Assembly (NCBI RefSeq): GCF_040396155.1
Contig: NZ_JBEBOY010000018.1
Span: 1-64,000 of the forward strand
Reading direction: 5' to 3'
Length of the DNA: 64,000 nt
DNA from: Tissierella praeacuta_A
GTDB lineage: Bacteria > Bacillota > Clostridia > Tissierellales > Tissierellaceae
The position numbers and the translations under genes are program-made. Below the pieces are notes generated by a model. That model had not been told where the DNA came from, did no database searches, and was given only the letters and a program-made list of their open reading frames with translations. Below, one piece after another: positions 9,529-18,638 of the stretch (positions are counted from its first letter, which is position 1; each line of letters opens with the position of its first letter).

Positions 9529-10704
9529 TCATCGCTCCATTTCTGTACCTATTTGGGGTAGTTTTTTCTGCTTTTCTTTATCTATAGGTGGTTTCGCTTT
9601 AAGTTGCTTTACTATAGAAGTTTTCTTTTCTTCTCTTTCTGCCTTTACTGCATTTGCAAGATCTAATAATGAAAGATTACTACCTGCTTTTACAGCCTGT
9701 TCCAGTTCCTCCACTGTAGGTATATTATTAATTATCCCATCTATTTGATTATAATTTTGCTCTATTGATTTTTCAGTAGTTTCTAAATGGTTTTCTTGGT
9801 CTATCCAGCTAATACGCTCAATTCCAAAGATACCTTTATGATTATCTATATCCTTCAGGTCAAAAGCAATTGCCTCAGAATCATCTTCATAGAGTAAGAA
9901 TACAGGTAAATTCTTTTTAAACAATTCTGTAGCTCGTTCTTTTGATAGTGGTAGCATTTCATCATCTAAGTATCCGTAGGAATTTCTATCTGCAATACTT
10001 ATATTAGGGTCAGGCATGGGATAGCTATGTTCTTGCATAGGCATCATATAGTCAGATTTTATTTCCCCTACTGATTGTGATGAATCAATACCATAGGCTT
10101 CTACTGCTTCTAGTACTCCCTTAGCTTGGAAGGAATATACTTCATTTTGATTAATGCCACTGATAATCAAATGGTCTAAAACCTTAATACCTAAAAGGTT
10201 GCCAGTTTCTTTTAGCCTTCTTGTAATATTAATATCTTCTGTACTTGGGGTTAAGTCGCCTGATGGATGGTTATGGCAAAGAATTACGGAATTAGCCTTG
10301 TTAATTATGGCATTTCTAAAGACTTCTCTTGGGTGTACGATTGAACTGTTAATCGTTCCAACGGATACAACTTCATGGTCGATAACACGATTTTTAGTGT
10401 TTAAAAAGGCAACTACAAAGGCTTCCTTATCATATATTTCATCCATTACTGAATGAAAGTAGGAGGATGCCTTTTCCAGGGAGTTGATGATAGGATTTCT
10501 AGTATTGATGGTACTACTCATTCTATATAAATCAAGAAAAGCCTGATGTTTCTCCCGCTGAACTGGGGTAGCAAGAAGTTGGGTAGCGTTGTCTACCAAT
10601 GAATTTAATCCTTTTCTCTCTGCATATTCTATAGCAGCATCTTCTTTTACGCCTATAATTCTTGCAAAGGCCTGAATATAACGAAGTTCATCAGTATCCC
10701 TCAT
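9529..10704 (-). CDS. RadC/JAB-domain protein of the conjugative element
   Basis: A 391-residue protein. Residues 30-185 form a RadC-type JAB/MPN domain with the JAMM-like metal motif CHNHPSGDLTPSTEDI near residue 141 and the preceding VVSVGTINSSIVHPREVFR strand. The C-terminal half, from about residue 215, is a conjugative-element extension with acidic and helical segments (SKERATELFKKNLPVFLLY, ISWIDQENHLETTEKS). RadC-like proteins on mobile elements are thought to act as metal-dependent proteases or nucleases, possibly countering restriction during entry, but this is unproven. It starts one base after the stop of the small gene at 10705-10875 and precedes the TTRAP gene, so it lies within one operon with topB. 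Confidence 0.85.
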   Translation of the reverse strand: MRDTDELRYIQAFARIIGVKEDAAIEYAERKGLNSLVDNATQLLATPVQREKHQAFLDLYRMSSTINTRNPIINSLEKASSYFHSVMDEIYDKEAFVVAFLNTKNRVIDHEVVSVGTINSSIVHPREVFRNAIINKANSVILCHNHPSGDLTPSTEDINITRRLKETGNLLGIKVLDHLIISGINQNEVYSFQAKGVLEAVEAYGIDSSQSVGEIKSDYMMPMQEHSYPMPDPNISIADRNSYGYLDDEMLPLSKERATELFKKNLPVFLLYEDDSEAIAFDLKDIDNHKGIFGIERISWIDQENHLETTEKSIEQNYNQIDGIINNIPTVEELEQAVKAGSNLSLLDLANAVKAEREEKKTSIVKQLKAKPPIDKEKQKKLPQIGTEMER

Positions 10705-10875
10705 TTATTCCACCTCCTGCTTATCTAGTAAATCTATGAGTAAAAATAAGTCATTTAGCTTTTCTATATCCTCTTTTTTAGCAACATATTTATTTGGATT
10801 ATCACGTAGTTCCAGCAAGTTATCAGTTTCTACTTCTATATCTAAGAGGGTCTTAATTAAATTTTTAATACTCAT
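10705..10875 (-). CDS. Small conserved-type protein, 56 aa
   Basis: Open frame from the ATG at 10873-10875 to a TAA at 10705-10707 that abuts the ATG of the RadC-like gene. The product begins MSIKNLIKTLLDIEVETDN and ends LLIDLLDKQEVE; it is mostly helical and acidic. A GGAAG sequence lies upstream of the ATG, and the frame starts four bases after the topB stop. The tight packing argues that it is real. I do not recognise the family. Confidence 0.6.
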   Translation of the reverse strand: MSIKNLIKTLLDIEVETDNLLELRDNPNKYVAKKEDIEKLNDLFLLIDLLDKQEVE

Positions 10876-10879
10876 GCTT

Positions 10880-12958
10880 TTATCTTCCTTTCTTTGTAGG
10901 GAACTCTATTTTAAAGTTTACATACTTACCACCATTATCATCAAGGATAACAATAGCATCATAGGTTTTACCTGTCTTTTCTGAATAACAGCCTGTAAGT
11001 TTTACCCTACCTTCTTTTAAAAGTTTGATTGCTATTTCTTTTGTCAAAGTCTTTTTCTTCATTGTAAAAAATTTATTTTCCTTCCAAAGTGCAAAGGCAC
11101 AATCCTTGTTTCCACAGCAAAATCCTTTCCTATTTTCTACTACATTTCCGCCACATCTAGGGCATTTACCGATACCTTCTTCATTAGATGGAAATAGATT
11201 ATCTGTCCCCTTTATTATTTCATAGGTTTTTACAAGGCTTTCTATCATTTCATTGATTTCCTGTAAAAACTCATCTGGAGAAAGACTACCCTGTTCAATC
11301 TGTTTTAGCTTTTCTTCCCACTCAGCAGTCAGTATAGGTGATTGGATGATTTCTGGCAAAATAGTAATAAGGGACATACCTTTATGTGTAGGAATAAAAT
11401 GTTTAGTTTTTTTATCCCCTTTACGCTGTGCAAATCCTGTCTTAATAAGCTTTTCTAAAATTCCTGCACGGGTGGCAGGAGTTCCAATACCTTTTCTCTC
11501 CATATCCTCCAGTGCATTATTGGCATTTTCCATAGCAGAAAGCAAGGTATCATCTGTATAGTGTTTTGGCGGGCTGGTTTTACCTTCTTTGATCGATGCT
11601 TTTGCAGTAAATACTCCTCCTTGGGAAATTGGTGGTAGGGCTTTATCCTTATTAACTTTAGTTGGTTTCTTTTTGTTTTTGGGATATAAGTTTTCAACTG
11701 CTTTAAATCCATCTGCAAGGACTGTCTTGCCCTTTGCAGTAAATATGGTTTCATTACATTTTGCTGTTATAGTGGTTTCAGCATAACGGTGATTATCTCC
11801 TACGGCACAAATTAAGCCTATGGCAACCATCTTTAATATTTCCTTTTCTCCAAAGGGCAGTGAATGAATATCATAGTTTTCAATACCCATCGTGGTAATA
11901 ATTCCGTGATGATCACTTACCTTACTGTTATCAATTACCTGTTCTATATTTATGGGTAGGTTAGTATCTTGGGATAAAAATATCCCTGCATTGATATTTA
12001 CCAAGGCAGGGATATTATCTTTCATATCTTCTGTTAAATAACGGCTATCAGTACGGGGATAGGTAACAAGTTTTTTCTCATAAAGGCTTTGTGTATATTC
12101 AAGAGTCTGATTAGCAGTAAAACCTAATTGCCTGTTTGCTTCCCTTTGCAAAGTAGTTAAATCATATAGCTTTGGTGGTTTTTCTGTCTTTTCTTTTTCC
12201 TCTACCTTTTCTATGGCAATACTTTGTCCATTGCAGGATTTACAAAGTGTTTCAGCCATCTCTTTATCATTTATCCTCTCACTTGAAAGAATGAAATCCC
12301 CACAATCCAGTTCTACAATATAAAATGGTTCTGCTTTAAATTCTGAAATGTTTACTTGTCTTTCTACTATCATGGCAAGAGTTGGAGTCATTACCCTACC
12401 TACATTTAGGGTCTGTCCATAAAGAACAGAAAAAAGACGGGTTGCATTAATCCCTACAATCCAATCTGCCTTAGCCCTACAAAGTGCTGAATGATATAAA
12501 AGCTCATAGTCTGCCCCATTTCGTAGATTCTCAAATCCCTTGGCAATGGCACTTTCCTCCATTGAAGAAATCCATAATCTTTTAATAGGTTTCTTGCATC
12601 TTAATTTCTCATATAACAATCTAAAAATTAATTCTCCTTCACGCCCTGAATCCGTAGCCGCTATAATTTCTTTAATTTCTGTTCGATTCATTAATTGACC
12701 AATGATTTTCATTTGCTTTTCCTTACCCTTTGAAATAACATACTTCCAGTTTTGCGGTAAGATAGGTAAATCTTTATACTGCCACTTGGCATATTTTTCA
12801 TCATAATAATCAGCAGGGGCAAGTCCAACCAAATGCCCCACGCACCATGTTACAATGTAACCGTTACCTTCCATATATCCATCTTTTCTACTATTAGCAC
12901 CTAAAACAGCTCCTATACTTTGGGCTACAGATGGCTTTTCTGCAATAACTAGCCTCAT
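10880..12958 (-). CDS. topB: DNA topoisomerase III
   Basis: A 692-residue type IA topoisomerase. The TOPRIM domain opens with MRLVIAEKPSVAQSIGAVLG and has AATDSGREGELIFRLLY near residue 100, providing the acidic metal ligands. The catalytic tyrosine lies in LVTYPRTDSRYL near residue 304. A C-terminal zinc finger, CPRCGGNVVENRKGFCCGNKDC, is at about 600-625. Topoisomerase III enzymes on conjugative elements resolve or relax transfer intermediates. The ATG overlaps the TGA of the upstream small gene (ATGA), indicating translational coupling. Length and motifs look complete. Confidence 0.95.
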   Translation of the reverse strand: MRLVIAEKPSVAQSIGAVLGANSRKDGYMEGNGYIVTWCVGHLVGLAPADYYDEKYAKWQYKDLPILPQNWKYVISKGKEKQMKIIGQLMNRTEIKEIIAATDSGREGELIFRLLYEKLRCKKPIKRLWISSMEESAIAKGFENLRNGADYELLYHSALCRAKADWIVGINATRLFSVLYGQTLNVGRVMTPTLAMIVERQVNISEFKAEPFYIVELDCGDFILSSERINDKEMAETLCKSCNGQSIAIEKVEEKEKTEKPPKLYDLTTLQREANRQLGFTANQTLEYTQSLYEKKLVTYPRTDSRYLTEDMKDNIPALVNINAGIFLSQDTNLPINIEQVIDNSKVSDHHGIITTMGIENYDIHSLPFGEKEILKMVAIGLICAVGDNHRYAETTITAKCNETIFTAKGKTVLADGFKAVENLYPKNKKKPTKVNKDKALPPISQGGVFTAKASIKEGKTSPPKHYTDDTLLSAMENANNALEDMERKGIGTPATRAGILEKLIKTGFAQRKGDKKTKHFIPTHKGMSLITILPEIIQSPILTAEWEEKLKQIEQGSLSPDEFLQEINEMIESLVKTYEIIKGTDNLFPSNEEGIGKCPRCGGNVVENRKGFCCGNKDCAFALWKENKFFTMKKKTLTKEIAIKLLKEGRVKLTGCYSEKTGKTYDAIVILDDNGGKYVNFKIEFPTKKGR

Positions 12959-13128
12959 CTTTTTCCACTTCCTTCCTTTGGAAGAATAATCAGTTTACGA
13001 TATTTAAGCTTATCATTTATACCATTACTTACATTCTTACTTTTTTGGGCTGGAGTTTCTTTCCCCTGCCTGTATCTTGGTCTTTGCGTCATCATCCGTT
13101 CATAAATGCTATCAGTAAAATAGGCCAC
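12955..13128 (-). CDS. Small basic protein, 57 aa, GTG start
   Basis: Frame from a GTG at 13126-13128, which overlaps the TAG of the preceding gene (TAGTG), to a TGA that overlaps the topB ATG. The product reads VAYFTDSIYERMMTQRPRYR, continues with a basic lysine-rich stretch and ends LIILPKEGSGKR. Both ends are coupled to neighbouring genes, the strongest sign that it is translated. I recall short proteins beginning MAYFSDS-ERMM at this position in related elements; the function is unknown. Confidence 0.65.
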   Translation of the reverse strand: MAYFTDSIYERMMTQRPRYRQGKETPAQKSKNVSNGINDKLKYRKLIILPKEGSGKR

Positions 13129-13322
13129 TAAATATCAACCTCACTTTCATCTTCATCATCAATTTCTGTTTCATATTCATAATCATCATCTTCATCATCC
13201 TCAAAGTCATAATCATCAAGGATGGTATTTCCCTTAGTATTAGGCTTGTTTTTTAACACTTTGAAATAATAAATGCCACCACCTGTCATACCTACTATCA
13301 GTAAGACTAAGATACTGCCCAT
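13128..13322 (-). CDS. CD1107/DUF4366 protein, C-terminal part in a shifted frame
   Basis: Membrane and acidic tail of the CD1107-type protein. SILVLLIVGMTGGGIYYFKVLK is a single transmembrane helix, followed by a strongly acidic tail (DDYDFEDDEDDDYEYETEID). In related proteins this follows directly after a proline/glutamate linker. Here the linker ends PEPEKEK in one frame and the helix begins in the -1 frame, across a run of six A at about 13335-13340. One extra A would restore a single protein. The frame has an ATG of its own (13320-13322) but no good ribosome site. It is probably the second half of a frameshifted gene, or a sequencing error in the A run. Confidence 0.7.
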   Translation of the reverse strand: MGSILVLLIVGMTGGGIYYFKVLKNKPNTKGNTILDDYDFEDDEDDDYEYETEIDDEDESEVDI

Positions 13323-13834
13323 GCCCTTATTTTTTCCTTTTCAGGTTCAGGGGTAGATGTAGAAGTTAATGGCTTTCCTGTACATTTAGTAAGGTCATTT
13401 CTACAAAGGGAACAATTAGGGTCTATTTTTCCTTCCTCACAAAGATTAATACAGTTACATCTCTGTGGTGTTTCTTGCTGTTTGGGTTTATCTTCCTCAA
13501 TTAAGGCAAGTAAATCTTCTTCATCTACAAGATTAAGGAAATATACATTTTGCCTATCTCCTGCTCGGTCAATAACTAGGTAGAAATAGTTACCATTCTT
13601 TGAAACAACAGTAACGAATTGTTTATTTTCTGCCTCTTCTCCTGAAATATCGTCTACTAGAGTTAAATTTCCATCAGGCGTAAGAGAAGTTGGATTAGAC
13701 TTTACTGGCTCATTAACTTCTGGAATAGTTGGTATTTCTTCTTCACCACCTCCTGCAAAGGCTACTGTTGAAAATGTAGTAAAGCAAAGCATAATTGTAA
13801 TTAAGGTAGCCAATATGCGGCTCTTATTCCTCAT
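13307..13834 (-). CDS. CD1107/DUF4366 secreted mobile-element protein, N-terminal part
   Basis: Starts at the ATG at 13832-13834 (MRNKSRILATLITIMLCF), eight bases after GAGGAGG. Residues 1-28 are a Sec signal peptide with cleavage likely after VAFA. Residues 30-60 are Pro/Thr/Glu-rich. The DUF4366 core contains QFVTVVSKNGNYFYLVIDRA and NVYFLNLVDEEDL. A Cys-rich segment, CNCINLCEEGKIDPNCSLC, may bind metal. The frame then runs out of homology into IRAWAVS and a stop, because of the frameshift described for 13128-13322. It overlaps the upstream DUF4315 gene by 11 bases and precedes topB. A role at the cell surface of the conjugation apparatus is assumed from context. Confidence 0.8.
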   Translation of the reverse strand: MRNKSRILATLITIMLCFTTFSTVAFAGGGEEEIPTIPEVNEPVKSNPTSLTPDGNLTLVDDISGEEAENKQFVTVVSKNGNYFYLVIDRAGDRQNVYFLNLVDEEDLLALIEEDKPKQQETPQRCNCINLCEEGKIDPNCSLCRNDLTKCTGKPLTSTSTPEPEKEKIRAWAVS

Positions 13835-14072
13835 GACTTCTTTCCTCCTCTTTTTCAATTAAAAAAGACGCATCACCTTTTTCACGATACGCCTTTAAAA
13901 ATATAGCAAGTTCACTGGTATTCATTTTTGTACCACGGACAAGTTCCACAATTTCCGTGTTTTCAAGTTCTGTTTTCTGATTTTCAAGTTGTCTAAGCTT
14001 ACTTTGTAACTCAGATATCTTTTCCTTTGTTTTCTTAATATCTGAAATAACTTTTTGTTTTTTCTTACTCAT
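13824..14072 (-). CDS. DUF4315 family protein
   Basis: An 82-residue protein beginning MSKKKQKVISDIKKTKEKI. The first 50 residues are a coiled coil (ISELQSKLRQLENQKTELE). The second half contains VELVRGTKMNTSELAIFLKA, the usual signature of DUF4315. It sits between the C40 peptidase gene and the DUF4366 gene, as in related conjugative transposons, and its stop lies within the next gene's start region. Function unknown; a small structural or regulatory component of the transfer operon is a guess from position. Confidence 0.85.
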   Translation of the reverse strand: MSKKKQKVISDIKKTKEKISELQSKLRQLENQKTELENTEIVELVRGTKMNTSELAIFLKAYREKGDASFLIEKEEERSHEE

Positions 14073-14083
14073 TAAATCCCTCC

Positions 14084-15841
14084 TTAATTTAATCTCCCAT
14101 AAGCATAGAAATGCTCTGTCCAGTAAGGGCTATTAACTGAGGCATACTGGATAGGATTGCCACAATGGATCATCATGCCGTTTCCTACATATATACCAAC
14201 ATGGGATACTGCACCACTACTTGCATAAGTGCCTGTAAAGAAGATAATATCTCCCGGTCTTGATTCGCTTGGTGGAATTTTTGCACATTCATTAAAAATA
14301 CCTTGTGCCGTTGTCCTGCCAATGTTATAAACCCCTGATTCTCTTAGTACCCAACATACAAATCCTGAACAATCAAAGCTGGTAGAGGGAGAACTTCCAC
14401 CCCATACATAAGGGTATCCCAAATACTTTTCAGCCTCTTTAATAAGGGTAGCAAAGTCAGGGTCAGTTAGTGCATCTGGTGGTATATCATAGTCCGTATA
14501 TTCCCCCTTATTAGGAGCATAAATATTTCCTGCAAATAAATAGGGCTTATTGCCCTGTGTTTCCATATAGACCCCAAACATTTCATATTGCTCTGTGGTT
14601 AAATTGTTTGAGGCAATAAAACTAATATCCTTATTCTTCAGCGTAATATGAAGAATATAATAATCATAAGGAACTTCTACTGTATAGGTATCACTATAGG
14701 TATTGCCATCACTATCTGTCCATGTATCAGTCCTTGTTTCCGTTCGATAACGCACCTGTATTTCCTCATGGGTAGTCAAGGTGTATTGCTCGTCAAACAA
14801 GGCTTTTAACTCTGACTCTACTTCAGATCTAGTATAAACCTGTAGCTTTGCCGTTAGATATGAGGCAAGGGTAAAAGGATTATGCCCTATCTCATCTAAA
14901 TGGTATTGGTATTCATCATAGTCTGGATATTCACTTTCTATATTATCAATTTTACCTTGTAGTTCTTTTTCAAGTTCTGCATAATCTTCTTCTACAGCAA
15001 TAATATCCTCATCTTCTGATGTATAGGAAGTACCTACAACACTTTGAAGCCCACCCTCCAAGATAATGGAACAGGATGAAATTACACTCATTAAAAATAA
15101 AAGTGCTGCCCCAATTCCAAGAATAATTAGGATGGCTTTATAGTTTTTAACAGCAAGCTTTGTTATTTTCTCTGTTGTATCTGCTAGCTTTCCCACTGCT
15201 TTTTTAGTGTTTTTAACTGTTTGTTGGGTTTTCTTTACTCCCTTCCCATACCTCTTTGCAATATATTCCTTTTTAATTGCCTGTTTTTGTTGCCAACGGG
15301 AAATTGGATTGGTAGTAGGCTTTGGATTCTCTCCTAAACTTTTTTTATAAAGATAGTTTACCTCTGCCTTAACTGTCTTTTTTTCTGCCCTTGCAAGCTG
15401 TCTATAAGGTTTTAATTTATGACTGTGATAACCACTTCTTACCCTATTTACAACAAATTCTCCACCTTTTTCAGTTTTATGAGCCGCTTCTACTCCTACA
15501 TTATCTTCTTCACCTTCCCTGATTTCCTTATGAATTTTAGCAAGGAGTTCTCTTTGTGGTATAGTCTTTAACTTATGAGAAAACTTAGAAGGTGGATTAG
15601 GTTTATCACTTTCTTCAAAATATAAACGCACCTTTGCTTTGCTTGTCTTAGCATCAACGGTGCGTTTGGTAACTAAACTTTTCTTTTTTGGAATTTTATC
15701 CTGTGCCTTTTCTAATTTATCCCCTGCCTTTTCCGCTTTCTTTAATGGGTTTTCAAGATTAGGATTAGCTCGTTCTTCTGTAAAGGTAAGTCTGGATACC
15801 TTGCCAGCAGGACGGAATGGTTTTTTACTTTTTTGGCTCAT
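14084..15841 (-). CDS. CD1108-type C40 (NlpC/P60) peptidoglycan hydrolase of the conjugation system
   Basis: A 585-residue protein. Residues 1-235 are very basic and probably cytoplasmic. One transmembrane helix follows (AILIILGIGAALLFLMSV, about 236-254). The extracellular part contains a region near 300-420 with Tyr/Thr-rich strands, then an NlpC/P60 domain: YPYVWGGSSPSTSFDCSGFV holds the nucleophilic Cys, GAVSHVGIYVGNGMMIHCG holds the catalytic His, and a further His is nearby. Such enzymes cut peptide bridges so that the transfer channel can cross the wall. It lies directly downstream of virB4, as VirB1-like hydrolases commonly do, and upstream of DUF4315. The gene looks intact. Confidence 0.88.
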   Translation of the reverse strand: MSQKSKKPFRPAGKVSRLTFTEERANPNLENPLKKAEKAGDKLEKAQDKIPKKKSLVTKRTVDAKTSKAKVRLYFEESDKPNPPSKFSHKLKTIPQRELLAKIHKEIREGEEDNVGVEAAHKTEKGGEFVVNRVRSGYHSHKLKPYRQLARAEKKTVKAEVNYLYKKSLGENPKPTTNPISRWQQKQAIKKEYIAKRYGKGVKKTQQTVKNTKKAVGKLADTTEKITKLAVKNYKAILIILGIGAALLFLMSVISSCSIILEGGLQSVVGTSYTSEDEDIIAVEEDYAELEKELQGKIDNIESEYPDYDEYQYHLDEIGHNPFTLASYLTAKLQVYTRSEVESELKALFDEQYTLTTHEEIQVRYRTETRTDTWTDSDGNTYSDTYTVEVPYDYYILHITLKNKDISFIASNNLTTEQYEMFGVYMETQGNKPYLFAGNIYAPNKGEYTDYDIPPDALTDPDFATLIKEAEKYLGYPYVWGGSSPSTSFDCSGFVCWVLRESGVYNIGRTTAQGIFNECAKIPPSESRPGDIIFFTGTYASSGAVSHVGIYVGNGMMIHCGNPIQYASVNSPYWTEHFYAYGRLN

Positions 15842-15851
15842 AAAGCACCCC

Positions 15852-16768
15852 CTATTCCCCTATAATTTCATTTGGTTTGGTAGTCATAATACCATATAGC
15901 TCTGTATCTTTTGGAAACTTATCAGTAAAGGGCAAAATCACATTTCCATAAAACAAAAGTCCTTCTCCCTCACCTGAATGAGTTACATAGGACAATTGAT
16001 GGGGTGAAATATTAAGTTGTTTGGCAAGGATTTGTCTGTCTCCCGATGCCTGATTCAGCATATAGATAAAATCAGAGTTTTCAAAGATATTCTCTACCTC
16101 ACGGGAGGATAAGAGGTCTTTTACATTTTGAGTAATACCCGTTGGAATACCTCCCCATTTTCTAAACCTTTTCCAAATTTCTACGCTATAGGCTGCTGTC
16201 TGTTCCTCCTTTAATAGTAAGTGGAACTCATCCATATAATACCTTGTTGAACGCTTTTCTGCACGGTTTACTGTTACCCTATTCCATACTTGGTCTTGCA
16301 CCACCAACATACCTAGTTTTTTAAGCTGTTTCCCTAATTCCTTAATGTCAAAGCAAACAAGGCGATTGGTTATATCTACATTGGTACGATGATTAAATAG
16401 ATTCAGGGAGCCTGTTACATAAATTTCAAGGGCAGCCCTTATATGCTGGGCTTCTTTTTCTTCTTGATTTTCAAGTGCATCATATAAATCCCCCAATATA
16501 GGCATTTTCTCAGGTACTGGGTCTGCTAAATAATCTGCATAAATTAATCGTACACACCTATCTATGATACTTTTCTCAACTGGTTTTAAACCATCCTTCC
16601 CCCCTACAATTAACTCACATAGAGATAAGATAAAGTCAGATTTTAAAGATAAAGGATTTTCATCTTCAGAATAATTAAGATTAATATCCATAGGATTTAC
16701 ATAGTCAGGGGAAGTAGGCGAAATCTTAATTACTTGCCCCTTTAGTCGGTTAACAAGGGGATAATACT
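15852..16768 (-). CDS. virB4: VirB4/TraE-type conjugation ATPase, 3' exon
   Basis: C-terminal 305 residues of the VirB4 ATPase. Homology begins with EYYPLVNRLKGQVIKISPTS immediately after the intron end. Further motifs are RYYMDEFHLLL (Walker B-type, MDEFH), KRFRKWGGIPTGITQNVKDLL and LLFYGNVILPFTDKFPKDT. Joining base 19426 to base 16768 gives the codons for D-P-E-A-E-Y-Y-P and a coding length of 2,400 bases, an exact multiple of three. An ATG within the intron (to 16802) opens an in-frame ORF, but those first residues are intron sequence. The C40 peptidase gene starts 10 bases downstream. A full-length ATPase needs splicing of the intron. Confidence 0.9.
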
Positions 16769-16816
16769 GTATGGATAGGTAAGTCTTTGATATTATCTCC
16801 AACTTTTCCCCCCATT

Positions 16817-16850
16817 CACACCGTGCGTAATGCTTTCACATTACACGGCG
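16817..16850 (-). ncRNA. Group II intron domain V hairpin
   Basis: The minus strand reads CGCCGTGTAATGTGAAAGC followed by ATTACGCACGGTG: a long hairpin closed by a GAAA-type tetraloop with an asymmetric bulge, as in catalytic domain V. The triad would be CGC rather than AGC. It lies shortly before the 3' splice site. Confidence 0.75.
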
Positions 16851-16862
16851 TTCCATCAATAT

Positions 16863-18638
16863 TTACTTATTTACACTAATTTCATTATTTCCAACTAAAA
16901 TTCTTAGCTTGTTAAGACGCTGAAAATCAATAATGGTTTTTAGGTTAGCCTTTAATAATTGAGTTATAGTGTTACTATCCGTTGCATGTACAAGTCTATG
17001 CATATCCATTGTCAAGAAAACAAGATTTGAGTATTCATCTGTCCCACCTAAATATTTAGGCTTTTTATGATGTGTATGCATTAATCCTATTTCAAGACGG
17101 TTACCACTGATATAGCATTTGCCTCGTTGTGCAATATATAAAGATATTCTATTATCGTTGTATTCTATCGTTTCTCCCTTAACTGGGTTTAACATAAGAT
17201 ATTTCAGAATACTACTGTCTATTGTTTGCAGCCTCTTATGAATTTTTTCTCGTCCTTCCTTTGTGTAGTTACAGATATCTTGTGAAAAACACATAGGTGG
17301 TTTTGTTTTAACTGCTACAATAGGGTATAGAGCTATCCCTCGAATATAGGTAATCTTACCCTTGTAATCACCATAAAATTTAATAAAGGCTTTGCTTTTT
17401 GTACCATTTTTATTCCTTCTATCTTTAGTTCTGCATTTAAGGCTCTTTTTGACATCAAAGGTTATTCTATGAAAATCAAGGTTTACATTGGTCGCAATTT
17501 TATAATAATTATGCATTCCTAGTACAGTAGCATTATAGGCTTGTACATTTTCAATACTTGCAAGTTTACCAATGTCTTTTATTTTTCCTCTTAATTTATC
17601 TTTACATTTTTTAATAGACTTATCAGTCAAATAAGATTTAATAACGTATTTATTACCCTTTTTCCAAAGTTTCATTTTCATCCCTAAAAACTCTGAATAG
17701 TTCTTCTTTAGATTAACTATTTTAGATTTTTCAGGACTTATTTCCAATCCTAAGCGTTCTTTTAACCAATTTTGGGTAGCAATAAAAATTTTTTCAGCAT
17801 CTGTTCTATTATTACAGCATAACTTAAAATCATCTGCATAACGAACTATATATATTTGCTTTAGTGTACCTTTACTACCTTTAATCTGATGATTAGCATA
17901 TCTTTTCCTAATAGGATTTGTCTCCCATTGGGAAGATATCCACCAGTCCAGTTCATTTAGGACAATATTGGATAGTAATGGACTTAATATTCCCCCTTGT
18001 GGGACACCTTTATCAGGTATTCCTATTCCTTTTATTTCAGCCTTAAGCATTTTTGATACTATACAAAGCAGCCGCTTATCTCGAATCCCCAATGACCACA
18101 TCTGTTTTAAAAGTTTTCCGTGATTTACATTATCGAAAAACCCTTTAATATCAATATCCACTACATATTGATAATTTTTAAGATTTGTCAAATATAATGC
18201 TCTTGCGATAGCATGGTGCGTCCCCCTATTGGGTCTAAATCCATAACTATGATTATGAAACTTTGCTTCGCAAATTGGCTCTAAGACTTGCTTTATACAT
18301 TGTTGTATCAACCTATCTTCGATAGTAGGAATACCAAGATGTCTCTTTTTACCATTTTCTTTATCTATTTCTACCCTTCTTACAGAATGAGGGATAAAGT
18401 TTCCCATTCTTTGACGAGCATAATTTACAAGCTTTACTGGTTCATTCCCCCCAATATCAATAATTGAGTTTTTATTTGTACCGCTTGTTTTACTGCCTTT
18501 ATTTTTCTTTATATTACGGTAGGCTAGTAAAATATTTTGTTCACTTGTAATAATGTCATATAACTTGTAAAAATTTTGGTTATTAATTGCTTTGGAATAA
18601 AGGTCATCAAAAAACAGTTTGAGTATTATAATATTCAT
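16863..18638 (-). CDS. ltrA: Group II intron reverse transcriptase/maturase with HNH endonuclease
   Basis: A 591-residue intron-encoded protein that looks intact. RT motifs include KENGKKRHLGIPT near residue 95, HSYGFRPNRGTHHAIA near 130, VDIDIKGFFDNVNHG near 163, GVPQGGILSPLLSNIV near 215 and IVRYADDFKLCC near 265, which carries the active-site aspartates. The thumb/X maturase region spans about 310-450. A C-terminal HNH domain has CYISGNRLEIGL, MHTHHKKPKYLGGTDEYSNL and MHRLVHA, with the His/Asn metal ligands present. Together these activities splice the intron and insert it into DNA by target-primed reverse transcription. It lies wholly within intron B and is transcribed with virB4. All key residues are present, unlike the RT at 17-880. 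Confidence 0.93.
   Translation of the reverse strand: MNIIILKLFFDDLYSKAINNQNFYKLYDIITSEQNILLAYRNIKKNKGSKTSGTNKNSIIDIGGNEPVKLVNYARQRMGNFIPHSVRRVEIDKENGKKRHLGIPTIEDRLIQQCIKQVLEPICEAKFHNHSYGFRPNRGTHHAIARALYLTNLKNYQYVVDIDIKGFFDNVNHGKLLKQMWSLGIRDKRLLCIVSKMLKAEIKGIGIPDKGVPQGGILSPLLSNIVLNELDWWISSQWETNPIRKRYANHQIKGSKGTLKQIYIVRYADDFKLCCNNRTDAEKIFIATQNWLKERLGLEISPEKSKIVNLKKNYSEFLGMKMKLWKKGNKYVIKSYLTDKSIKKCKDKLRGKIKDIGKLASIENVQAYNATVLGMHNYYKIATNVNLDFHRITFDVKKSLKCRTKDRRNKNGTKSKAFIKFYGDYKGKITYIRGIALYPIVAVKTKPPMCFSQDICNYTKEGREKIHKRLQTIDSSILKYLMLNPVKGETIEYNDNRISLYIAQRGKCYISGNRLEIGLMHTHHKKPKYLGGTDEYSNLVFLTMDMHRLVHATDSNTITQLLKANLKTIIDFQRLNKLRILVGNNEISVNK

Noticed and set aside
13328..13345. Programmed -1 ribosomal frameshift in the CD1107-type gene
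   Set aside because: The site does not fit X-XXY-YYZ in the incoming frame, and a six-A run is short for transcriptional slippage. Mutation or read error is more likely.
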